From contig JAEPRB010000012.1 in assembly GCA_016758965.1 (NCBI GenBank), forward strand, positions 124,001 to 188,000: a stretch of DNA of 64,000 nucleotides. Direction: 5' to 3'. Positions 50,139-62,889 of this stretch are shown in pieces. The position numbers were made by a program, and so were the translations under genes. Every line of letters begins with the position of its first letter. The first letter of the stretch is position 1. The stretch comes from Circinella minor. Lineage: Eukaryota > Mucoromycota > Mucoromycetes > Mucorales > Lichtheimiaceae. Under the pieces are notes generated by a model. It did no database searches, was not told the DNA's origin, and was given only the letters and a program-made list of their open reading frames with translations.

Positions 50139-50708
50139 TTACAACTTGGGTGACAAGCGTCCTTCAATTAATTCCACAACTTTCATGCTAAATACCTGAA
50201 TAAACCAATATTATGATCCCAACCAGCTACAAATGTCCGTTCTCGCGTGGCTAGGACTCTTTCAAAAGAAGTTTCTTCCTTATCTTAAACTTCAGGTTGA
50301 AGTACGTAAATAGTCCCAAGGACGATCATCTTTCCATAGATGATCATGACTCGTAAATTGTTTGCCATTCTGTCAGTCATCACCTATGATAGACAGAAAA
50401 AGAAGGCAGGTCTCACGTTCTAAGGATTGGTCTAAAAATAATGTAACTTGAAATATATCATTTTGGTTGCTATGAAAACATTTTTTTTTTTAATTTTCGC
50501 ATTACTTACAACTTGATATGTATATGATGTAAAAGGTGTGTGATTGTCCAAAGAATACCGAATTAATAGTACGTAATTGAGATTATCTTGGTGTTACCGT
50601 TTCTGGTAAAGATGATCGTTCCGTATAGTAACTTAGAAAGTGCATGGAATATACATGATCTGCATTTTTCAATGTTTGTGGAGGACTGTCTTGTATTTTG
50701 TTCAATCC
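50139..50708 (-). pseudogene. Decayed gene fragment, family not recognised
   Basis: Minus-strand sequence that is clearly protein-derived but broken. From an acceptor (TTGTTTAG) at 50709 it reads LNKIQDSPPQTLKNADHVYS, a stop (TAA) after ETVTPR, then INSVFFGQSHTFYIIYISS, an intron-like GTAAGT...TAG stretch, IFQVTLFLDQSLERETCLLF, an in-frame TGA, FTSHDHLWKDDRPWDYLRTS, a further TGA with a frameshift, SFERVLATRERTFVAGWDHN, another frameshift, and VELIEGRLSPKL before a natural-looking stop. That is three stops and two frameshifts in about 150 codons, so a C-terminal gene relic that could not give the full protein. I cannot name the parent family. It lies 300 bp beyond the end of the RWDD2-like gene. 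Confidence 0.7.
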
Positions 50709-51013
50709 TAAACAAATATCAAACGAATGTAAATAGGATGTAAAATAATAATAATAGTAATCCTTGGTAATTATAGCATAATTATTTAAATATGATTATT
50801 ATATGTTACAAAAAATAAAAGGTGTTGAAATATGGATATAAATGAATGGGGATTAGTGTACACAACAAAAAGAAAGGAAATTAATAATCTAAACAATAAT
50901 AAAATCTAGTATTATCTAATAGTATAAAAAACGAAAATATATAAACAAAAATAAAAGAGCTTTTTTTTTTTCGGGAAGACGGTAGATAAATAAAGAAATA
51001 AATATAAACAGGA
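50709..51013. other. Spacer downstream of the RWDD2-like gene
   Basis: AT-rich 3' flank; no coding exon connects the pseudogene fragment with the gene at 51014. Confidence 0.6.
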
Positions 51014-52099
51014 TTAGTTTTGTAAATCATAATCAAATAAATGATCAAATGCTTCAGCACATCCATTTTCCTTCATCCAATCTTGAAGTTTATTCAAATC
51101 ATTATGATTAGAAAATTGACCATGTATATCAAATGTATATTCTTTCATATCAGAGAATCGTCTTAATGTTTGTAATTCAGCAAGTGATTCACATTCTGTC
51201 TTTTCTTGCCATTTTGATGTCATTTTTCGATGAGATGCGGGTATATCAGACCAAGAGACTGTTTTAATATCATTGATAAATCGTGCTACATCCTTTTTAG
51301 AAAATATACATTGTTAATATGATGATGATGATGATTTAATTAATCCACACTGTATTAATATACCTTTTCTTTTCCTTCAAGACACATGGCTCCTGGTTTT
51401 CCTGGACATAAAAATCCAGTAATTTTATATTTTGGTGCCCAATCCACAATATGGCCTCTCTATTATTAATTAATTAATTAATTAAATCAATTATATATTA
51501 ATGATAGTACCATTCATTTATTTTACCTTTTCTCGGGTATAAATCATTGGAAACCAAATCCATTCACGAAGAAAAGTACATGGTCCTTCATTTTTATTCA
51601 TATTCTTTTTAGCATTTAATTCTTCTTGTTCTTGTAAAGCTTTTTCAGCCATAGGTTCTGCTTCTCCTTGAATATATTGTATCTTTTCTAATATACATGA
51701 TGCGCGATCTTCTTCTGGTGTTGTATCTGGTTCATATGATTGTAATAATTCACTTAATGAACCATGTGCTTCACGAGATAACCATTGACTATTTGCAGAA
51801 GCAATAGTTAATTTAAAATCAGTTATTTGTCGTATAGAGAGTTGACAAAATAATGATAATGGAAGTTCTTGTTCACGAACAGATAAAATAAGTTTTATTT
51901 CAATATTGATTGAGTCACCTATCAAAGTACTCGTAGTAATAGGTATAGTACCTAGTTCATTCAAATGGTGTAATTCTTTATAGGTTGAAACGTCTCGATC
52001 ACTACGAAAACTGAATTCGTCTTCACCATAATACATTGATTTTAATAATTCAACGACATTAACGACATTTTCAATATTATCTATTGTCAAGTTTGACAT
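51014..52099 (-). CDS. RWD domain protein, RWDD2A/B-like
   Basis: Three phase-0 exons (52099-51527, 51459-51364, 51292-51014) give 315 aa. Residues ~10-150 are an RWD domain: the N-terminal helix with VVELLKSMYYGEDEF, beta strands around IEIKLILSV, LSLFCQLS in place of the usual YP turn, and a C-terminal helix. After a Glu-rich helix comes the conserved C-terminal domain (DUF1115): CTFLREWIWFPMIYT, IVDWAPKYKITGFLCPGKPGAMCLEG and TFDIHGQFSNHNDL. This order is specific to the RWDD2 group, present in most eukaryotes and of unknown role. Start: the Met after a T/A-rich leader (MSNLTIDN); an upstream in-frame Met at 52180 would only add Ser/Phe/Leu-rich leader. Head-to-head with TAF2. Confidence 0.88.
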
Positions 52100-52564
52100 T
52101 ATATTTTTTTTTAAAAGAAAATTGAGAGAGGGAGGTGAGAAAAAAAAAAGAGAGAGGGATAATCTCTCAGGCACTGTCAAAAGAATAGATTTAGAGATTT
52201 TAATATTCAGCTGTAACTCTTTTTTTAAAGGAAAGTGTTACGTCACAATTTTTTTTTCTCTTTCTCTTTTTTTGGACTTATAAAAAAAAAAGCAGCGTGA
52301 GTTTTTTTTTTATATGGGAGACAGAGAGAGAGAGAGAGATAGAGTCCAATTCAGTGAGTCTTAACTGTGTGTGAATAATATAAAACCACCTAATATATTT
52401 TTTCACTCTCACCCTTTAGCTGCTTTAAACATTTTTTTTTAATAATAAAAAAAAAAGAAGTATATATTATAAAACAAGTTAATTTATATAACTCGTTTAA
52501 AGTCGCTCAACACATCCAACCCCCACCACCTTCTCCCCTTATATAACTGACCCGAATCTTTGTG
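52100..52564. promoter_or_regulatory. Divergent promoter region, RWDD2-like / TAF2
   Basis: About 465 bp separate the two divergent starts. It contains GA/CT simple runs (52132-52160, 52322-52345), long T/A tracts that would disfavour nucleosomes, and a C-rich stretch with TTATATAAC (52535-52547) close to the TAF2 side. The same region probably drives both genes. Confidence 0.4.
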
Positions 52565-55500
52565 ATGCAACGAGCGTTTACTCTATAAGTATTCTTTTTA
52601 TTTTATTTTTATTTTTTGATTCGGCATCGTTCTTTTTTTGGATACTGACATTTTTCTTTTCATATCATATCGTCGTTTATACAAGTCATGAACGGTTCGT
52701 GCTGGACATTGATCCGACTCGGCGACACATCAAGGTAAATATATATATAGATTCAATTGGATTTAATAATAACACAACCAACACCTTGATAAAAAAAAAA
52801 AGAAAATAATTACTTCATTTCTTTCGCGAACAAAAAGTTAATTTAAAAACATGTTTCCTTTTTTTTTTGCTTAGGGCTCGGCAGAACTGACCATCCAACC
52901 TTTACAAAAAAGACTGAGCAACATTCGGATCAACTGTCGACAATGCAGTATGTCTTTTTTTTTTTTTAAAAAAAAAAACAATTACTTATTTTATACATAA
53001 ATATAAAAAGTCGAACAACCTTCTTTTTGTTTCCATTTATTATTATTTTCTCGATTGATATTAATGAATGTTACGGGATAATATATATATTTTAATAGAA
53101 ATCACTGGTGTTCAAGTTAATGAAGAAAAAGTTAGACACAGTTATGCAGATCCTGTGTCAGAACTTACTTTAGGAGAAGATACAACAGTAGCATATCATA
53201 ATGTATATAAAAGTAAATATCTGAATGCATTACGGGAAGCCGATGAAGGCGAATTATTAATACCCATCCCGGATAGTTGTATTAAACAGGTAAGGACAAT
53301 TTTATTTATCATTATTTAACTTTTCTTTTTTTTTTATATTATATATCATATAATTTATATTGATGAATGAAAATAATAATAATAATAATAATAATAATTA
53401 GATATCTGAATCTGAAGCACGTTTAGTAACTAACGATGTTTATATGCACGACACCATGACGAGTAAGTTAAATCTAAATTATAATGATAATAATAGAGTG
53501 TTAAGTGGGGGAGGGGGGAAAGAAGGGGGGAGAATTATTATTTGATCCTTAAAATAAATAATAATAATAATAATAATAATCTGATTTATTTTTTAAGCTT
53601 TGCATGATGATACTGTAACAGTCGATAAAACGTTATCATCTACACCTACATTTGCACCAATTACTATTCGAGTAGAATATACGTTAGAAAATCCAAGGAC
53701 TGGATTAATATTTGTTGATCCTGATGAACTTGTTGCACCTTATGTAAGTTATATATATATAAATATATATATATATATAAGGATATGAACTCATAAAAAA
53801 AATTATTTAGCGTTATCATCATTTGTATACCATAAATCAACCGCTGCCTGGTGCAACGCGTTCGTGGTTACCATGTATTGATAGAATTCATGATCGATGT
53901 ACTTGGGATATGGATTTTATTGTACCAAATAAATTAGGTTCATTACCTAATTCAAAAAATGGAGAAGATATGACAGATGATGAATATCCATCCATGGTTG
54001 TATGTAGTGGTGAAATGGTAGAACAGGTAAATAATAATAATAATAAAAAATAAAAAGAAAAGGAAAGAAGAATAGGATGGAAAAAAAAGGGAGTGTTTTT
54101 TATAAAAGTAATAACCCGCCCCCCCCTGAATATTATTAAAAAAAATTGACAACGAAAGAATAAAAAAAAATTTAAATTATGTATTTTTTTTAGGTTGTAC
54201 ATCCATTAGATCCCTCACGTAAAATAGTACGATATAATTTATCAGTACCAACGGCAGCACCTTTTATTGGATTTGCTATTGGACCTTTTGAAATGATTAA
54301 ATTGACACCTTCACAATTACAAGAAGAAGTTTTAACAGGAGCTGATTTAGATGAAAGTCAACAACAAAGTTTAATGGCAGAAATTAATATGATGGCAAAT
54401 ATTTTTGCTTTTGCATTACCAGGGAGACAAGAAGATTTAACCGTTAGCTGTAGTTTTTTAATGCATGTAAGTTTCATATGTTCTTCTTTTTAAAAATTGA
54501 ATAGGGGGGGAGGAAAGGTTATAGGGTATGTGATTTTATTTCTTGTATAAAATGTTGTCACATTTATATATATTGGAGGGGAAGGTGTTTTTTTTTTTAA
54601 AAAAAAAATGGACTTGAGATTCAATTTAGGTCCGGTCATGATCGTTATACTGATATCAGTATCATTCTATCTTTTATTTTTATTTTAGGCTATGCATTTT
54701 TACGCTCAAGAATATGGTTCATATCCTTTTTCAGATTATAAATTAGTATTTGTAGAGGATGCTTGGAGTGAAACAAGTTCAAGTGCATCTCTTACAATTT
54801 ATAGGTAAGAATTATTATTATTATTATTATTATTGAGATTTAAATGTCTTTTTGTGTGTGTTAATAATATATATTTATAATTTAGTTCACGATTATTACA
54901 TCCACCTGATATTATTGATCAAACTTATAATACTCGACGTGTCTTGAGTCTGGCACTTGCAAGGCAATGGTTTGGGATTCATATTGTACAAAAATCATGG
55001 CCAGATGCATGGCTTGTTTATGGTTTATCAAATTTAATGGGTGCTTATTTTATTAAACGACATTTGGGAAATAGTGAATTTCGGTTACGGATGAAAAGGG
55101 TAAGTTCAAGTATATTTATCACTGGGTTTTTATATTTATTATTGTGAGAGGGAAAAAAATAGTAATGTGATTGATGTGGGGTTCTTATTACTATTATTAG
55201 GATATGGAATTATGTTGTTCTTTGGATATCAATCGACCACCATTATATAATCCAGCATTACCATCACCACTGGAACCTGAAGATCTTGAATTTATTGAAT
55301 TAAAAGCACCTTTGGTATTATATATGTTGGATAAACGTATGTGTAAAGCTGGTGCTACTTTAGGGTTATCGCGTGTTATCCCAAAAATCCTTGTTTCTGC
55401 TATTAGCGGCGAATTGGTTCATAACGCGCTCAGCACGCATTACTTTTTGAAATTATGCCGCAAAGTCAGCGGTGTGGATACGAAAACATTTGCGGATCAA

Positions 55501-58500
55501 TGGATCTACCGAAGCGGTTGTCCAAAATTCAGTTTTTCATTTCATTTCAATCGAAAAAAGATGGTGGTTGAATTTTATATGCGACAAGAAAATACCAATA
55601 CATGTCTTCATACTACTACTCCTTCATCATTACAAAGTCGAGACAACGACGATACTAATAATGACGGTGAGGAAAGCACTGCTAAATCAACAATTATGTA
55701 TACAAAAAGTGGCAAAAAGAAATATGTTAAAAAGAAAAAGATCAAGGAAAATTCACCACCTCCAGCTCCAGCACCTGCACCAACACCTTCTGCAGCTGAT
55801 TTAGAAAATAGTAATGGAATGATTGATTATCAAGATCTGGTGTCACCTTTATTTACTGGTAATTTAACTGTACGCATTCATGAAGCCGATGGTACACCTT
55901 ATGAGCATATTTTGGATATTCAATCAGCAAAACATAAGTTTGAAGTACAATTCAATACCAAATATAAACGTATTCGACGAAACACAAAACGATTTTTAGC
56001 AAAACAAGCGGCAGCAGCAGCAGCTGTTGCTGAAGAAGATGCTGAAAAAGAAGATGGAGAAGGTGGAACAACGAATGTATTGGGTATTATTCCAGCATTG
56101 GGTCTTGGTATGCCTGTTTTTGAAGATCCAAAACAACGTGAACTTTGGAAAGTTGTAGAATGGGGTCAAGAAGAAGATGATACTAGTGGTGCAGCTAGTG
56201 CTATGTTTGATTGGATTCGTTTGGATGCTGATTTTGAATGGATTTGTACAATTGATTTTCAACAACCAGATTATATGTGGGCAGGTCAATTAACAAAAGA
56301 TCGTGATGTTGTTGCACAATATGAGGTAAAAAATAAACTTTTTTCTTTTTTTATGAGTTGTTATATGAAAAAAAAAAGGGAGAGGCAAGATAAATGTAAT
56401 AAAAAGTGAGTTAATTAAACTTTTTTTTTTATAAATTATTATATTTAGGCTATTGAAGCACTTAAAAATATGCCATCTTTACCAACATCTACAAGTTTGC
56501 TTCGTGCATTATTAGATCCAAAATGTTTTTATAAAATTCGAATGGAAGCAGCTTATGCACTTGCCAAAGGTGGTGGAGGAGATAATAATTGGGTTGGATT
56601 ACATCAATTATATAAAATGTTTCAAAATCGATATTGTTTTGCACCTAGTGGGAGTGGTATGCCAGAAGATGATGATGCTGAAGATCCTTTAACTTGGGCA
56701 CAGGCTATACCCAAACCCAATAATTTCAGTAATTTGGGTGATTATTTTGTTCAAAAAGGATTGGTTATTGCATTTTCACAAGTTCGTGATCAAGAAGGTG
56801 TTACACCCATTCGAGTTCGTCAATTATTACTTGATCTTTTAAAATATAATGATAATATTGGAAATGAGGTAAAAAAAAAAAAGAAAGGATAAGGGATGAA
56901 GAACAAGTTTTGTATCTATTTTTATATTTAACATGATATGAATTATGAAATGGTGTCTTTTTTTTTTGGGTGTATGTGTATGTGTGTGTATATATATATT
57001 TAGTTTTCTGATAGTTATTATATTGCAACTATCATATCTGCCCTTGGTGATGCTTTTATACCCTCACATGAAAATTCAAATTCTGATGCTATGCAAATTG
57101 ATAATGAAGAAAATGAACAACTTTTAGCAGCTGCTGTTTCAGAAATTGAACGATTTAGAACTTTAGATTGTGTTATTCCTACTTATCATAATATTGTTAC
57201 TGTAAGCTGTATCAAGGTAAAAAAAAAATGTTGTCAATTTTATATGTCAGTCGGAATCTTATAACTTTTTTGCATGGTAACACTAATTAATATATTTTAG
57301 GCTCTTACAAAATTAATGTTAAATGGCATGCTTGAACTGAGTGTGAATCTTTTCTTGCAATATACAAGGTAAAATTTTCCCCATCCTTTCTCATTATAAT
57401 CATTATTACTATGTATTTACATTATCTAACTCTTTATGTTAAAAAATAAATAAATAAATATAGATACGGTCATTATTTAGGAATTCGTCTTTGTGCATTC
57501 GATAGTCTTTTTGTTTTATGTGGTTTGACAGATAATACCCTTACCGAATATTTCCTTAGTGTTATTAAAGATGATCCATGTCCTTATGTTTCTCATTATG
57601 TGGCAAGAGCCATGCTGGTTTGGTTAGGACCAGCAATGCGTGATAAACCAGATTTAATACAAAATCGATTTGTAGAAGAATTTGCAGAAGAAGAAGGAAA
57701 TAGTTCCATGCTAGAGGATAGACGACGACAGCAACAACAACAACAATCTCAAAAGAAAAAGAATGATGATCAAATTCATATTGAAAATTTAAGAAGACAA
57801 TTTGAAAATAATATGGAACTTCAAGAAAATATATGGCGATTATTAAAGTAAGCTTAATTAATTAATTTATGTTTTTCGAGGTTGTTTTAAAGTAAAATAA
57901 ATATTTTTTTAACTTTTAATTCTATTTTCAGTTCTAAAGAAAGTGCTTCGCTTGATCATTCAATACGAAAAAGTTTATTACAATTTTGTGAATATATGTA
58001 TAAACCAGTGGATGTTGGTATTAAAGTTACGATTCGTATGCCATCTCTTGTTCAAGATATGCCAGATGAAGAACCATCTACACCTTCACCACCTATTCTC
58101 AAAATTACCAAATCATTATCAACAGCATCATTATCATCATCTAAACATGATAAACACGATAAACATCATAAACATTCAAAAGAAAATGGTGGAGTCACTC
58201 GACCAGAAAAACGACCTGCTCCTCTTGAACAACATATCACTCAAATGGAACAAAAGCAACATGAACCAAAAGTATCTACACCATTATCAAGAACAGTATC
58301 ACCACCACCATCAACAACAACAATTGTACCTCCTTCCTCATCTTTTCCATCTTCTTCTCCGCATCATGTTCCTTCTACTTCTACTACTTCGTCAGCTGCA
58401 CTTACGCCAGTACCAGAATCAGCAACTATGATGGATATTGATAAACAAGTTCCACAAATGTTGGTTCCAAAAATAACTACCAAAAAACCTGATGGTATGT

Positions 58501-61500
58501 CTATTAGTGATTTTAAGAAATGTAGACGTATTCTTGGTAAAGTACAAAGACATAAATCTGCACTCGCATTTTTACAACCTGTTGATGAAGAAACGGATGG
58601 TGCTCCTGGGTATTATGCTGCTATCAAGTAAGTTTTTTTTATATAAACATAAGATAGAAAGGTTATCAATGTTTGAATATTAACAATAATAATATAAACA
58701 CTAGAAAACCCATGGATCTTGGTACTATTCGAGTATGTATAATCATTTTCTTTTCTTTTAATAATAATGTTTTTGTAATAATTTATTAACTGATGTACTT
58801 ATGATTATAAATAGACTAAACTTGAAAAAGGCGAATATACTACTTATCAACAAATGGATGATGATATACGATTAATGCTTAATAATTGTTTTGCATATAA
58901 TGGTCCAGGTACATTTGTTCATAATGAAGGACTTAATCTTGAGTCTGTTCTTGAAAAAGAACTCTTAAACATTAAAAACAAGGAACAAGAGAAACGTCGT
59001 GAAAAAGAACAAAGAGTAATTGAGGAAAATACAACTATACATCATCAAAAAGAGCCATCACCACCTCCATCTTCCACAACGACTGCCGCTTCTACTCTTC
59101 CTATTCCAAGTACACCATCTGTCATTCAAAAATCACCTTCACCATCTCTTCCTAAATCACCTAAACGCATATCATCTACTATTTCTCAAGCTCCTGTATC
59201 AACATCACCATCTAAGCCAACATCTCGTCCACCATCATCAACACAACCTTCTCCTTCTGCTGTAACACCTACTATCCCCACGACCACTACCCCTACTATA
59301 CCCAAACCTCAGCAGCAACAACAACAACCGCAACAAGAACGAAAACCAGAAAAGGAAAAAACATGGAGAGAAAAATGCATCATTGTACTTGCGAAAACAA
59401 TGGAAAACAAACATGCATTCGAATTTTTACGACCTGTCGATCCTGTCAAACAAAATATTCCTCATTATTTCAGTATTATCAAAAAACCAATTGATTTAGG
59501 GACTATTAAAGGCAAATTAAAGATGAACAAATATTCGAATGCTCAAGAATTTGATGATGATCTTCGATTAATGTTTGCTAATTGCTATCAATTCAATTTA
59601 CCTGGTACTTATGTATATGATGAAGCAAGAGCATTAGAAGAAGTGTATAATCGTGAATGGGCAAGTCAGTTTAATGGACATGTTGTACGTAAACCGACCT
59701 CATTACCTAAACCCAAGGAGAAAACATCATTATCATCTATTGGGGAGTCAACAACAAAGGCAAAGGCAACTACAACCACACCAACACCAACAAACGGTGA
59801 ACGTCCAAAGACACCTGTTTCATCTATGCCAACACCTCCTCAACTCAAAAAGACAACTCCAGTTCAACAAGTGGTACCAAAGAAATCATCACCAAAAACT
59901 TCTTCTACAAGCCATCCAGTTGTACCAAAAGCAGCAGCAACAACAGCAGCAACAACTGCCACAACTACTAGTTCATCAAGTTTATCTAAGCAACAACGTA
60001 GTAACAAAAAAGAATCTTCTATTCAAAAACAAACGGCAACACCTACATCAACAACAAATGGTACCCTATCAAACAAACCAAAACAAGAACGTCCAGCTAT
60101 TCGCGAACGTATGGATGATGATAATATTCGACGATGTATTCAAATTGTGAAAAAGATTTGGGATCATCCAGCTGCAGTTCATTTTTATGATCCAGTCGAT
60201 GTCGAAGGTTTAAATCTACCTCAATATTATGATGTAGTCAAACGACCCATGGATTTAAATTCAGTTAAACGAAATCTTGAAGGAGAAGAATTTTCAACTA
60301 TTTGGGAAGTAGAACGTGATATTCGACAAATCTTTTGGAACAGTTACTTATATAACGACGTGAATGCTTGGATTAATGAACAAGCACGTGAACTTGAAGA
60401 TACATTCAATAAAGTATGGTGTGCAGAATTTGGTTATCCAAATCGTTTGCAAGGCAAAGAATTGGAATTGGTACGAAAAGTGGTAACGAAATTGAGTATG
60501 CACGATGCATCTCCCTTTTTCAATGAACCCGTGGATTTGGATAGTTTACCTGATTATGGTCGTGTTGTGAAACATCCAATGGATTTACGAACCATTTGGG
60601 AAAAAGTTGAATCTGGGAAATATACAAGTTTGGCACAAGTGGATGCAGATATTCGATTAGTATTTTCGAATTGTTTTGCATATAACAAGGTTGGCACATT
60701 TGCTTATGAACAAGGTAAAAAGTTGGAAAAGTATTATAATAGTAATATTGGTAAAGAATTACGGCACCGTGTCAAAGAAGCAATGGCGAGCAGTGCTTCT
60801 GCTACCGGATCATCATCTCCTGCTAGCACCACGACTACTCATCCTGTAACTCCTACAACACCTAAACATCATCCAACTACACCTAAACATGCAACAACAC
60901 CCAAACCAAAGGTACCATCAACACCCAAACGTCCTACTTCTCCATTACCAATTTCACAACATTCATCATCAAAACCACCAAGTAGTAGCAGTAGTATTAG
61001 CAAAGCTTCTATACCCTCTCCTCGACATCAACCTAATATCGACAAACGTTCTCCGCTTAAACCATCATCACCATCCCCAGCTATTTCAACTATTTCTGCT
61101 ACAAATGTACCAAAACCCTCGACATCTATTGAAAAATCCGCATCATCATCGCTCAAAAAACAAAAGCATGCTCCAACAGCAACAGCAACAAAGAAACCTC
61201 CACCAAAATCAGAATCAGCAACTGCTCCTGCTAGTACTAAACGTCCATCATCTGCTTCTAATGCTATGCCTCAAAAGATTCCAGCTTCTTTAGTAACTAA
61301 ATGTAATGCTTTGATTACCAAGTTAAAGAACAATACTGCTTCATTCGCATTCTTGCAACCTGTAAGTTATTATATTCATTATATATATATACAAAAAAAA
61401 AACGTTTTAAATCAAATGAAACTAATATAATTTTTGATTTGTTAGGTTGATCCAATTGCTCTTAATGTACCTCATTACCCTATAATTGTTAAAAAACCAA

Positions 61501-62889
61501 TGGATTTAAGCACAGTGTAATGTATTCTATTTTTTTTTATTTCTCTTTTTAACTTCAAATTGATTCTAACCCTAATCGACATACTTTATAGTGAGAAAAA
61601 ACTCAAGGGTGGAGAATATAAAAGAGTAAAAGACTTTGAAAGTGATATTCGATTGATTTTTACCAATTGTTTCACATTTAATGGCTTTGATCATCCAGTA
61701 TCTCAAAATGCCAAGGTATTAGAAAAAGTGGTCAATAAAGAAATTCCACCTTTAAAGAAAAAGGAAGAACAATTATTATCTCAAGCTACTACTGCTGGAG
61801 GATTGACTGGTCCTAGTGGTAGTACGAGTGGTTCATCGAATCCTTCTACACCTATTGCTGCTCCTTCTGTTTCTTCGTCACCATCACAAGCTAAAAAGAC
61901 AACATCTAAAAAGACGACACCAAAACAAGGTCCATCAAATCAAGTTAAGGCTGAATTACGTAAATATAAAGCAGTTTTGGATAAACTTCAAAATCATCCA
62001 TCTTATTATGCATTTAGTGCACCTGTTGATCCCGTATTATTACAAATCCCGACTTATTTTGAAGTCATTGAGGTAAAAAGAAAAAAAAAGTGATGTTATA
62101 TGATGACATTAGGTTATATTAAGGGATCATTTTTTTTTTTTGGGTTGTATACTTAATGTCTATCTCCGTTAAATATTTATATTAGCATCCAATGGATTTT
62201 GGAACGATTCGTCAGAAATTAGAGAAAAACCAATATCAAGATACCAATGGTTTATTAAAAGATGCACAACAAGTGTTTATCAATTGTTTCATATTTAATC
62301 TTCCAGATGATATTGTCACTCAAATGGGTCGAGATGTAGAAGCTGAATTTAATAAATTATGTGCTGCTAAAAATTTAAAAGGAATTCCTATCAGTAATCC
62401 ACCTCATATGTCAATAACGCATCCTCAAACTACAGTAGCACCATCACAGCAACAACAACAACAACAACAATCATCATCTTATGACCCTGAAGATCATGAT
62501 CAATCTCAAAAACAACAGGAAATGACATCTACAACATTTGATTCAACAGGAGTGTCTAGATCTTTTGATCAAAATGATTCAATGACTAGTTATAATCAAG
62601 ATCAATATGGTTATGATATTCCATTCGATTCAACACTTGGTTTTGATCAATCCGATTTCACACCGGGTATTTCATTAGATATGAATTCAATGGGAAGTCA
62701 TAAACGTACATTAGATGAATATAATGATGATGGACAAGGTGATCCATCACAAGATTATGATATGGTATGTATAATAGATAAACATGAAAAAGCAAGTTAA
62801 GAAAAAAGACTCATCATTATAATCATAATAATTTTTTTTAGGATCATTCTGATGATTTTCTCTTTGGAAAAAAACGAAGGATTTTGTAA
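52565..62889 (+). CDS. TAF2: TAF2 fused to six C-terminal bromodomains
   Basis: About 22 exons joined in phase give ~2669 aa, roughly twice a normal TAF2. Main exons: 52686-52734, 52875-52947, 53099-53289, 53402-53462, 53598-53743, 53811-54026, 54194-54466, 54689-54804, 54886-55099, 55201-56325, 56449-56868, 57004-57216, 57301-57368, 57464-57847, 57932-58627, 58705-58732, 58815-61361, 61446-61516, 61592-62072, 62186-62764, 62842-62889. The 5' end is unsure: HERFVLDIDPTRRHIKG must be reached from an upstream exon, possibly ATG 52565. Residues 1-~1200 are the M1-peptidase-like and HEAT part of TAF2; the zinc site is lost (LALARQWFG at ~401 where peptidases have HExxHxWFG). Bromodomains lie at about 1381-1478, 1612-1711, 1863-1969, 1979-2077, 2254-2352 and 2424-2523, each with the Kac-binding Asn. 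One exon (57932-58627) holds both the TAF2 end and bromodomain 1 start. Confidence 0.9.
58514..58965 (+). other. TAF2 bromodomain 1
   Basis: FKKCRRILGKVQ (helix Z), AFLQPVDEET, PMDLGTIRTKLEKGEY across two introns, and NNCFAYNGPG with the acetyl-lysine Asn. Confidence 0.9.
59364..59660 (+). other. TAF2 bromodomain 2
   Basis: Reads FLRPVDPVKQNIPHYFSIIK, PIDLGTIKGKL and ANCYQFNLPG with the acetyl-lysine Asn, ending in a long ALEEVYNREW helix. Confidence 0.9.
60118..60435 (+). other. TAF2 bromodomain 3
   Basis: Reads HFYDPVDVEGLNLPQYYDVV, RPMDLNSVKRNLEG, WNSYLYNDVN. The Asn is kept but the usual NC before it is NS, so this is the most diverged of the six at the binding site. Confidence 0.88.
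60465..60760 (+). other. TAF2 bromodomain 4
   Basis: Begins only about ten codons after bromodomain 3, so the two form a tight tandem. Motifs: PFFNEPVDLDSLPDYGRVV, HPMDLRTIWEKVESGKY and SNCFAYNKVG. Confidence 0.9.
61290..61742 (+). other. TAF2 bromodomain 5
   Basis: Spread over three exons: FAFLQPVDPIALNVPHYPII, KPMDLSTVEKKLKGGEY and TNCFTFNGFD. The intron positions before and inside the PMDL helix resemble those in bromodomains 1 and 6. Confidence 0.9.
61959..62370 (+). other. TAF2 bromodomain 6
   Basis: Reads YYAFSAPVDPVLLQIPTYFE, an intron, HPMDFGTIRQKLEKNQY and INCFIFNLPD. A Gln/Asp/Ser-rich tail of about 150 residues follows, ending in a basic GKKRRIL that may be a nuclear signal. Confidence 0.9.

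Noticed and set aside
52688..52734. ATG at 52688 as the TAF2 start
   Set aside because: It is out of frame with the conserved FVLDIDPTRRHIKGSAELTI reading, which splices in phase to the next exon; this Met would give an unrelated peptide.
57943..61293. His/Leu/Gln-rich overlapping frames in the TAF2 bromodomain region
   Set aside because: Shadow frames of the Ser/Thr/Pro-rich linkers; the bromodomain frame is continuous.
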